Under the pieces are notes generated by a model, which had not been told where the DNA came from, did no database searches, and saw only the letters and a list, made by a program, of their open reading frames with translations. DNA of 64,000 bases from Aldehydirespirator sp965248735 (GTDB lineage Bacteria; Actinomycetota; Acidimicrobiia; Acidimicrobiales; Aldehydirespiratoraceae): the NCBI GenBank assembly GCA_965248735.1, contig OZ252146.1, forward strand, positions 1-64,000, in the 5' to 3' direction. Both the position numbers and the translations under genes were made by a program. Positions within the stretch are counted from its first letter, which is position 1. Every line of letters starts with the position of its first letter. Below are positions 51,013 to 57,778 of the stretch, one piece after another.

Positions 51013-52668
51013 ATGAGCCAGGAACACCAAGCTCGCTCCGCGAGCGAAGTCCCTCACCTCTCCGACGACGCTGCCCCGGCAGCACCTTCGGCACGACGAT
51101 CGTTCACCACGATGTCGGGGGTCCCCGTCGATCCGGTGTACGGCGACGGGCCGATGCCCGGGGAGTACCCCTACACCCGGGGCATCTATCCCGAGATGTA
51201 CCGCAGCCGGCTGTGGACGATGCGGATGTTCGCCGGCTTCGGCACGGCCGTCGACACCAACGCACGGTTCAAGGACATCCTGCGCCACGGCGGCACCGGC
51301 CTGTCCACCGCGTTCGACATGCCCACCCTCATGGGGCGCGACTCCGACGACAAGGTGTGGTCCGTAGGCGAGGTGGGGCGGGCTGGAGTGGCCATCGACA
51401 CGCTCGCCGACATGGAGGACCTGTTCGCCGACATCGACCTCGGCGCGGTGTCCACCTCCATGACCATCAACGGTCCCGCCATCGTCGCCTTGGCCCAGTA
51501 CGTGGCCGTCGGCGAGAACACCGGGATCGACCGGTCCCGCCTCTCGGGCACGATCCAGAACGACATCCTCAAGGAGTACCAGGCCCAGAAGGAGTACATC
51601 TTCCCGCCTCGGCCGTCGATGCGCATCGTCACCGACATGATGCGCTTCACCACCGCGGAGATGCCCCGCTGGCATCCGGTGTCGATCTCCGGCTACCACA
51701 TCCGCGAGGCCGGATCCACCGCCGCTCAGGAGCTGGGCTTCACGCTCGCCAACGGGTTCGCCTACGTGGAGGCGGCCCGGGCCGCCGGGCTCGACGTGGA
51801 CGAATTCGCCGGGCGGCTCAGCTTCTTCTTCAACAGCCACAGTGACTTCTTCGAGGAGATCGGCAAGTTCCGCGCCGCTCGCCGCATCTGGGCCACACAG
51901 CTGAGGGAGCGCTACGGAGCCACGGCCGAGCGCAGCCTGATGTGCCGGTTCCACACCCAGACCGCCGGCGTGTCGCTCACCGCCCAGCAGTCCGAGATCA
52001 ACATTGCCCGGGTGGCGCTGCAGGCTCTGGCCGCGGCGCTCGGGGGCACCCAGTCGCTGCACACCGACGCCTACGACGAGGCCCTGGCCCTGCCCACCGA
52101 GAAGGCGGCCCGCATCGCGTTGCGCACCCAGCAGATCGTCGCTCATGAGACCGGCGTGACCGACGTCGCCGACCCGCTGGGAGGCTCCGCCTACGTGGAA
52201 TGGATGACCGACGAGATGGAGCGGCAGGCCACCGAGATCCTCGACCACCTGCTGGAGCTGGGGAATGGGTCCATCCTGGAGGGCGTCTACGAGGGCATCG
52301 AGAACGGCTGGATCGTGGGCGGCATCGCCGACTCCGCCTACCGCTTCGAGCGCGAGGTCAACGACGGCACCCGCATCATCGTCGGCGTGAACGCCTTCAC
52401 CGACGGCGACGACGGCGAGAGCAACCTGCTGCGCATCGAGCAGCACACCGAGGACCTGCAGCTCAAACGCCTCGCCGCGGTGAAGCAGAGCCGCGACGGC
52501 GAAGCGGTCGGCAGGTCGCTCGAAGACATCGTGACAGCCGCCGCGGACCCGGACGTCAACCTGATGCCGCCGGTGATCGACGCGGTGAAGGCCTACGCCA
52601 CCGAGGGCGAGATCTGCGACGGCCTGGCCTCAGTGTTCGGCCGTTACGTCGAGCAGGCCATCATCTGA
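51013..52668 (+). CDS. Acyl-CoA mutase large subunit, isobutyryl-CoA-mutase type
   Basis: B12-dependent carbon-skeleton mutase catalytic subunit of 551 residues without its own cobalamin domain. TRGIYPEMYRSRLWTMRMF, FDMPTLMGRDSDDKVWSVGE and GTIQNDILKEYQAQKEY mark the family. At the two positions that separate methylmalonyl- from isobutyryl-CoA mutases (Tyr89 and Arg207 of the propionibacterial enzyme), it has Phe (in RMFAGFG) and Gln (in EYQAQKEY), as in isobutyryl-CoA mutase. The substrate is therefore probably not methylmalonyl-CoA. GGAGA lies 8 nt before the ATG. It is followed by the B12 subunit and MeaB. Confidence 0.88.
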   Translation: MSQEHQARSASEVPHLSDDAAPAAPSARRSFTTMSGVPVDPVYGDGPMPGEYPYTRGIYPEMYRSRLWTMRMFAGFGTAVDTNARFKDILRHGGTGLSTAFDMPTLMGRDSDDKVWSVGEVGRAGVAIDTLADMEDLFADIDLGAVSTSMTINGPAIVALAQYVAVGENTGIDRSRLSGTIQNDILKEYQAQKEYIFPPRPSMRIVTDMMRFTTAEMPRWHPVSISGYHIREAGSTAAQELGFTLANGFAYVEAARAAGLDVDEFAGRLSFFFNSHSDFFEEIGKFRAARRIWATQLRERYGATAERSLMCRFHTQTAGVSLTAQQSEINIARVALQALAAALGGTQSLHTDAYDEALALPTEKAARIALRTQQIVAHETGVTDVADPLGGSAYVEWMTDEMERQATEILDHLLELGNGSILEGVYEGIENGWIVGGIADSAYRFEREVNDGTRIIVGVNAFTDGDDGESNLLRIEQHTEDLQLKRLAAVKQSRDGEAVGRSLEDIVTAAADPDVNLMPPVIDAVKAYATEGEICDGLASVFGRYVEQAII

Positions 52669-52756
52669 CGATGCGAGTGCCCCGCTCACACGCCGCCAGC
52701 GACGGCGCCGCGTGCAAGATGCTCCGCTCATCCTCGACCACCGGAAGTCTCCCGGC

Positions 52757-53161
52757 GTGAGCGACGACCGCGGCAACGTCCCCGTCCGGGTGGTGCTGGC
52801 CAAACTCGGCCTCGACGGCCACGACCGGGGACTCAAGGTGGTGGCCCGCATGCTGCGCGACGCCGGCATGGAGGTCGTCTACCTGGGCCTGCGCCAGACC
52901 ACCGAAACCGTGATAGCCGCGGTCGAGCAGGAGGACGCCGACGCGATCGGCCTGTCGATGCACAACGCCGGACACATGGCTCTGGCTCCCCGGATGGTGC
53001 AGGCCGTGGCCGACGCGGGGCTCGACGTGCCGGTGATCGTCGGCGGAATCGTGCCCGAGGCCGATGTGAGCGCCCTCGAAGACATGGGGATCAGCGCGGT
53101 GCTGCATCCCGGCGCCTCGGCCCGCGAGGTCGTCGAGGCGGTCCACCGGTCCCTGCGGTGA
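52757..53161 (+). CDS. Acyl-CoA mutase small subunit, cobalamin-binding
   Basis: B12-binding partner of 134 residues for the upstream catalytic subunit. The base-off motif DxHxxG is LAKLGLDGHDRGLKVVARML, followed by SMHNAGHMALAP and VIVGGIVPEADVSAL of the Rossmann-like fold. The GTG at 52757 gives the length of other stand-alone subunits. The frame also opens with GTG at 52712, adding 15 residues of non-conserved sequence. Confidence 0.92.
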   Translation: MSDDRGNVPVRVVLAKLGLDGHDRGLKVVARMLRDAGMEVVYLGLRQTTETVIAAVEQEDADAIGLSMHNAGHMALAPRMVQAVADAGLDVPVIVGGIVPEADVSALEDMGISAVLHPGASAREVVEAVHRSLR

Positions 53162-53207
53162 CCGCCGCCCGGCAAGCCGCCCAACAAGCCAAGAGCGCGA
53201 CTTCGCC

Positions 53208-54347
53208 ATGCGGGCGATGAACGGGGCCGAGGAACTGCTCGAACGGGCCTGCGGCGGCGAGCGGCGGGCCCTCGGCCGGCTGCTGAGCGTCGTCGAGCGC
53301 GGGGGCCGGCCCGCCGAGGAGCTCGCAGAGCTGGTGCATGGCCGCGCTGTGCATGGCCGCGCTGTGCATGCCGGCGCTGTTCATGCCCGCGCTGTTCATG
53401 CCCGCGCTGTTCATGCCCGCGCTGTTCATCCCGGCGCTGTTCATGCCCGCGCCATTGATGCCAGCGCTGTTCATCCCGGCGCTGTTCGTGCCCGCGCCAT
53501 TGATGCCAGCGCCATTGATGCCCTCACTGACGAAGCAGCACCCATCATCGGCGTAACCGGAGCCCCCGGTTCGGGCAAGTCAACCCTGGTGGGGCACGTT
53601 GTCAACGAGATGGCCGACGCCGGCGGCCGGCCCGCGGTCCTGGCCGTGGATCCGTCCTCGCCGCTCACCGGTGGTGCGATACTCGGCGACCGCATCCGCA
53701 TGGACGGGGTGGCCGGCGGGCGGGCGTTCATCCGGTCGATGGCCACACGCGGTCACGTTGGCGGCCTCGCGCTGGCGGTGCCTGGGGCCCTGCGGCTGTT
53801 CGAGGCCTGCGGTTTCGCGCCGCTGGTGGTGGAGACGGTCGGTGTGGGTCAGGTCGAGGTCGATGTGACCCGCGCCGCCGACACCACGGTCGTGATGGTG
53901 GCCCCCGGGATGGGCGACGCGGTGCAGGCCAACAAGTCCGGTCTGCTGGAGGTGGCCGACGTGCTCGTGGTCAACAAGGCTGACCGTCCCGGCGCTAACG
54001 ACGTCCGGCGCGACCTGGAGCACATGCTCGACCTGGGCCACATCACGGGCGTCACCCAGCATTGGCGCCCGGAGATCATCATGACCACCGCCACCACGGG
54101 CGACGGAGCGCTCAGGGTTCATCAAGCCATCCAGGCCCACCGCATCCACCTGGCCGAGACCGGCCGGCTTCAAGCCCGCCGCCGATCCAGGATCCGCCAA
54201 GAGGTCGCGGATCGGATGGCTCACCAGGTTGAGGATGCGGTCACGGACTGCCTGGAGAGTGAGCCCCGAGAGCTCCTGGAGGCGTTGCAGGGCACCAGAA
54301 CCCCGGCCAGTGCCGCCGCCAGCATGATCGAGCGCCTGCTTCGCTAG
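53208..54347 (+). CDS. meaB: MeaB-type G-protein chaperone with repeat insertion
   Basis: GTPase of 379 residues that loads and protects the B12 cofactor of acyl-CoA mutases. G1 is IIGVTGAPGSGKSTLVGHVV, and switch and G4 regions include VVETVGVGQVEVDVTRAADT and VVNKADRPGANDVRRDLEHM. About 60 residues of pentapeptide repeats (AVHAR, AVHPG, AIDAS) are inserted between the N-terminal helices (ELLERACGGERRALGRLLSV) and the P-loop. They are encoded by a 15-bp tandem repeat. The GTPase motifs are intact, so function is probably kept. It is last in the mutase operon. Confidence 0.9.
   Translation: MRAMNGAEELLERACGGERRALGRLLSVVERGGRPAEELAELVHGRAVHGRAVHAGAVHARAVHARAVHARAVHPGAVHARAIDASAVHPGAVRARAIDASAIDALTDEAAPIIGVTGAPGSGKSTLVGHVVNEMADAGGRPAVLAVDPSSPLTGGAILGDRIRMDGVAGGRAFIRSMATRGHVGGLALAVPGALRLFEACGFAPLVVETVGVGQVEVDVTRAADTTVVMVAPGMGDAVQANKSGLLEVADVLVVNKADRPGANDVRRDLEHMLDLGHITGVTQHWRPEIIMTTATTGDGALRVHQAIQAHRIHLAETGRLQARRRSRIRQEVADRMAHQVEDAVTDCLESEPRELLEALQGTRTPASAAASMIERLLR
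53341..53520. repeat. 15-bp tandem repeat, twelve units, inside meaB
   Basis: Twelve units start at 53341 and follow every 15 bp, with consensus CCCGCGCTGTTCATG and variants. The array encodes AVHxx/AIDxx pentapeptides and keeps the frame. The opposite strand also reads open through it. Confidence 0.93.
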
Positions 54348-54373
54348 AGCGGTAGCCGCCGCTAGAGCGGGCC

Positions 54374-54453
54374 GCTCAAACCAGGCCGCCAAGACAAGCC
54401 GCTAGAGCGCGGCGCTCAAACCAGGCCGCCAAGACAAGCCGCTAGAGCAGGCC
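54374..54453. repeat. 40-bp tandem duplication between meaB and the J-domain gene
   Basis: Two 40-bp units (54374-54413 and 54414-54453) differ at a few positions. Shorter fragments with CCGCTAGAGC precede and follow. The array ends 2 bp before the stop of the convergent gene. Confidence 0.85.
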
Positions 54454-54454
54454 G

Positions 54455-55183
54455 CTAGAGCGTCAACAGGATCCGGCGGGCCTCGCTCAACTCCGCGATG
54501 CGTTCGGCGGCCTCAGCCTCTGCCGCGCCGAGGTCGGGGTGGGCGGCCCGCAGGGCGTCGCGAAATCCCCGTCGGACCGCAGCCTGCGCAGGCATCTCGA
54601 CCTCGCGGTCGAACCCCAGAATCTCCAGGGCCCAGCCGACTGGATCGGTAATGGCCCGAGCAGGCCTGGGCGACTGCTGGCCCGATGCCAGGTAGGAGAA
54701 AAGTCCCGGCCCGACCTCGCCCCGCCACGCCAGTCCTCGCCGCACAGCCCGAAGCGCTTCGCCGCGAACCGGTGGCGGGGCGAGCGCCGCCGCATAGGCG
54801 GCACCGAGCACGAGCTGGCTCGGCGTGGCCCGGGAGCCGTCGAACTCGCAGACAAGCTCGTCTTCGGGCCCAGACCGGTCACCACCGTAGAGCCGCTGAC
54901 GGCTGCGGGCCAGGCCCACCCGGTCTTGCTGCAACCGATTCCGGAGCCGGGGCTGGGCCACTGGTCGGCCCTGTTCCAGGTCATGGACGAGCTCCACGAC
55001 CCCGCCCAGCAGATCGTGGGAGAGCCCAAGCCCGAAGCGGGCGCACACCCCGCCCAGCAGCAGGCTCCCGAAGCCCGGACCGGTGCCGTTTTGCGAATCG
55101 GGGAGCCATGCCCGGCCGATGGAGATCCGGCGGGTGGGGGCTATCGGTCTGGAGTGGAAGATCTCCAGTTCGGCCAGCAGCAC
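54455..55183 (-). CDS. J-domain-like protein of unknown role
   Basis: Protein of 242 residues whose last 40 resemble a DnaJ J domain with the HPD tripeptide (FRDALRAAHPDLGAAEAEAA, followed by ERIAELSEARRILL). The first 200 residues are not recognised: a Gly/Leu-rich region, then a Pro/Arg-rich one. The J domain at the C-terminus suggests recruitment of DnaK to a bound partner. GTG at 55183 lies 6 nt after TAGCTT (55190-55195), a leaderless start. It is convergent with meaB. Confidence 0.68.
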   Translation of the reverse strand: MLLAELEIFHSRPIAPTRRISIGRAWLPDSQNGTGPGFGSLLLGGVCARFGLGLSHDLLGGVVELVHDLEQGRPVAQPRLRNRLQQDRVGLARSRQRLYGGDRSGPEDELVCEFDGSRATPSQLVLGAAYAAALAPPPVRGEALRAVRRGLAWRGEVGPGLFSYLASGQQSPRPARAITDPVGWALEILGFDREVEMPAQAAVRRGFRDALRAAHPDLGAAEAEAAERIAELSEARRILLTL

Positions 55184-55317
55184 CCGGCCAAGCTAGCGGA
55201 CCATGGTTCCCGGCGAGCCGGACGGCTCGCAATTGCCGTTGAGGAGCGGGCTAGTCGTCGGTCTCGCCGGATGTGGTGCCGTCGAACCAGCTCTCGGTCC
55301 CGTACGTCTGAGCATTC

Positions 55318-56421
55318 TCAGATGAGCATTCTGAGTGAGTCGCTCATGCGGTGGGCCAACTCGCGGAGGTCGTCTTCGTCGGAGTCCTCGCCCTCAACCA
55401 TGGCCAGCAGGTCGCCCGCCGCTTCGCGCAGGCTGCGCCAGTTGGGCGCAGAGAAGCCGAACGGCGTCCGCACCGCGGCAACCCGCCGGGCGTTGGCCAC
55501 CAAACCCCTTACGCCGTCGACGTCGCGGGGATCGCGCCGAAGCCGGTCGCACGCCACGAACAGGTCGCTGAGGAGGTTGTTGACTGCCAGCCCGTCCATC
55601 TCTTCGAAGTCCGCTTCCTCCTCACGGGCCAGCAGGTCATCTATCACAAGTTCAACCCGCTCCTCGTCCGCCTCGCGGACCAGCAGGTCGCAGACCTCCC
55701 CCGGCTCGGCGTCCGGGTCGGCCGCGTCGGGGTCGCCCTCAGCGGCGTCATGGTCGGTATCGGCCGCGTCGGGGTCGCCCTCAGCGGCGTCATGGTCGGT
55801 ATCGGCCGCGTCGGGGTCGCCCTCAGCGGCGTCATGGTCGGTATCGGCCGCGTCGGGGTCGCCCTCAGCGGCGTCATGGTCGGTATCGCCCTCAGTATCG
55901 AGAATGTGGGGCACGCGGGCCTGCACCAGCCGCTCCATCAGCTCGGCCCGCAGCGCTTCGGGCCACTCCGAGAGCTCAAAGGCGGTCAAGGGGTCTTCGG
56001 GTCCGATGGGACGGGCGATAGCCTCCTTCGCCTTCTCCGTCTCCTCGACCTCGTCCACCAGGCTGTCGACGGTTGCCTCCAGCGACTCGTGCACCATCAG
56101 CGTCGTGCCCTGCCACGAGTGCACGACCTGGTCGACGGTGAGCAACTGCTGCAGCATCACCCGACTCTCCAGCGACCACTCGTGGAACTCGTAGGCCAGC
56201 CACTCGCCGGCGTCGTCGCCAGCATCGTCGCCGACATCAGCATCACCAGCATCGTCGCCGACATCAGCATCACCAGCATCGATCAGGTCGCCAACGACCT
56301 CGTCCCCGACCTCATCGCCGGCTGGCTCGACGAGATTCTCGCCGGTCAGATCCCTCTGAGGCTCGGTGTCAGCCCCGCCGCGGCGGAACCTGGGTCGGAA
56401 CGCGGCGGACATCCCCATCAT
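55318..56421 (-). CDS. Acidic repeat-containing protein with internal duplication
   Basis: Not recognised. The product is 367 residues and strongly acidic. Two related segments occur (about 75-135 and 150-260), each with an FE/LxEW...L...V.H pattern then V.E..E..V..L: EFHEWSLESRVMLQQLLTVD and ELSEWPEALRAELMERLVQA. The pattern resembles DUF2007-like ferredoxin-fold units, tentatively. The second unit is split by four copies of a 14-residue repeat (DTDHDAAEGDPDAA). An Asp/Gly repeat (DAGDADVGDD) lies near residue 50. It is divergent from glpX. The ATG at 56421 is chosen, with 56412 as the alternative. Confidence 0.6.
   Translation of the reverse strand: MMGMSAAFRPRFRRGGADTEPQRDLTGENLVEPAGDEVGDEVVGDLIDAGDADVGDDAGDADVGDDAGDDAGEWLAYEFHEWSLESRVMLQQLLTVDQVVHSWQGTTLMVHESLEATVDSLVDEVEETEKAKEAIARPIGPEDPLTAFELSEWPEALRAELMERLVQARVPHILDTEGDTDHDAAEGDPDAADTDHDAAEGDPDAADTDHDAAEGDPDAADTDHDAAEGDPDAADPDAEPGEVCDLLVREADEERVELVIDDLLAREEEADFEEMDGLAVNNLLSDLFVACDRLRRDPRDVDGVRGLVANARRVAAVRTPFGFSAPNWRSLREAAGDLLAMVEGEDSDEDDLRELAHRMSDSLRMLI
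55720..55887. repeat. 42-bp tandem repeat, four copies, in the acidic protein
   Basis: Four identical units start at 55720, 55762, 55804 and 55846. They encode the 14-residue acidic repeat in frame. A separate 27-bp duplication lies in the same gene at about 56220-56280. Confidence 0.93.
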
Positions 56422-56459
56422 CTTGCCATCCCGGCGGTGCGTTGCGGCGTTGCGCCGTT

Positions 56460-56625
56460 GCGACATTGCGGCGTCGCGTTGCGGCGCTGCGACATTGCGG
56501 CGTCGCGTTGCGCCGTTGCGACATTGCGGCGTCGCGTCGCGACGCTGCGACATGGCGGCGTCGCGGCAACGCGGTCCTGCGACATGGCGGAGTCGCAACA
56601 ACGCAGCCCTGCGGCATGGCCGGGA
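56460..56625. repeat. 29/32-bp repeat array with inverted repeats, upstream of glpX
   Basis: Units begin at 56460, 56489, 56518 (29 bp), 56547, 56579 (32 bp) and a partial one at 56611. Each starts with GCGAC and carries GTCGC 8 nt later, so every unit holds an inverted repeat, kept even where the loop has changed (ATTGCGGC to ATGGCGGA). The array lies between two divergent genes, 75 bp before the glpX ATG, and could be an operator cluster. Confidence 0.85.
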
Positions 56626-56694
56626 CCGCGCGTCGCCGCGCGTGGCCGCGGCGCGTGGCGGTCGCCGGCCCCGAGCTTCGACTACGTTCGCGCT

Positions 56695-57675
56695 ATGGCC
56701 GTCCCCGCGCATCCCAAGCCCGACCGGAACATCGCCCTGGAGCTGGTGCGAATCACCGAAGGGGCCGCCATCGCCGCGTCCCGCTGGATGGGCCGGGGCG
56801 ACAAGGACGGCGCCGACGGAGCCGCCGTGGACGCGATGCGCCGGGTGCTGCGTGACATCTCCATGGACGGCATCGTCGTGATCGGAGAGGGCGAGAAGGA
56901 CGAGGCGCCCATGCTCTACAACGGTGAGCGGGTCGGCAACGGGCAGCTCCCGCAGACCGATGTGGCCGTCGACCCGATCGACGGCACCACCCTCACCTCG
57001 CTGGGTCGAGCCAACGCGCTGTCGGTGATCGCGGTGGCCGACCGGGGCACCATGTTCGATCCGGGCCCGTGCGTGTACATGGAGAAGGTCGCTACCGGCC
57101 CCGACGCCGCCCATCTGATCGACATAACCAAGTCGGCCACCGAGAACCTGGAAGCAGTCGCCGACGCCAAGGGCGAGTCCGTTCGCGAGCTGACTGCAGT
57201 GATCCTCGACCGCGACCGCCACGACGAACTCATCGCCGAGGTGCGCGAGACCGGCGCCCGGATCCGGCTGATCCCCGACGGCGACGTGGCCGGCGCCATC
57301 TCGACGGCGTGGCCCAACACCGGCGCCGACATCCTTTTCGGTATCGGCGGCACTCCCGAGGGCGTGATCACCGCGGCCGCCATCAAATGCATGGGCGGTG
57401 CCCTGCAGGGCCGGCTTTGGCCCCGAAACGAGCACGAGCGCAAGGCGCTCGTCAAGCAGGGCTACGATGTGGAGCGGGTGTTGACCCAGGACGATCTCGT
57501 CAATACCGACAACTGCTTCTTCGCGGCCACCGGAGTCACCGACGGCGACTTGCTCAAGGGCGTCCACTTCGACGCCATCTACTGCCACACCCAGTCGCTG
57601 GTGATGCGCAGCCGGTCCGGCACCGTGCGCCTGGTCGAGGGCCGGCACCGCCTGCGGAAGGCTCGGGACCTCTAG
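56695..57675 (+). CDS. glpX: Fructose-1,6-bisphosphatase class II
   Basis: Gluconeogenic phosphatase of 326 residues. The metal and substrate motifs are IVVIGEGEKDEAPMLYNGE, TDVAVDPIDGTTLTSLGRAN and ILFGIGGTPEGVITAAAIKC. The frame stays open 1.3 kb upstream only because it runs antisense through the acidic repeat gene. ATG at 56695 gives the family start (NIALELVRITEGAAIAASRW) and lies 6 nt after TACGTT (56683-56688), a leaderless start. Confidence 0.95.
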   Translation: MAVPAHPKPDRNIALELVRITEGAAIAASRWMGRGDKDGADGAAVDAMRRVLRDISMDGIVVIGEGEKDEAPMLYNGERVGNGQLPQTDVAVDPIDGTTLTSLGRANALSVIAVADRGTMFDPGPCVYMEKVATGPDAAHLIDITKSATENLEAVADAKGESVRELTAVILDRDRHDELIAEVRETGARIRLIPDGDVAGAISTAWPNTGADILFGIGGTPEGVITAAAIKCMGGALQGRLWPRNEHERKALVKQGYDVERVLTQDDLVNTDNCFFAATGVTDGDLLKGVHFDAIYCHTQSLVMRSRSGTVRLVEGRHRLRKARDL

Positions 57676-57778
57676 GCCCGCGCGACCTCTAGGCCCTCGC
57701 TCGCTACAGGGATCCGCGGAACTTCAGCGCGAGGCCCGCCTGTCTAGTGGAGCGACCTCGGATTGCGCCTGCGGGCTT

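Noticed and set aside
51013..52668. Simple call of methylmalonyl-CoA mutase
   Set aside because: The Tyr89 and Arg207 equivalents are Phe and Gln, so the isobutyryl-CoA-mutase type is better supported.
53341..53520. Pentapeptide-repeat-protein fold in MeaB
   Set aside because: The unit AVHxx/AIDxx lacks the A(D/N)Lxx pattern with central Leu or Phe needed for that right-handed helix. It is a DNA slippage repeat.
55351..56694. Long open frame on the plus strand upstream of and fused to glpX
   Set aside because: It runs antisense through the acidic repeat gene. GC-rich codons keep both strands open. The glpX family start and a leaderless -10 place the real start at 56695.
56422..57648. Minus-strand extension of the acidic protein across glpX
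   Set aside because: The extra sequence is the antisense of glpX plus a translation of the 29/32-bp array. The plausible protein begins at 56421.
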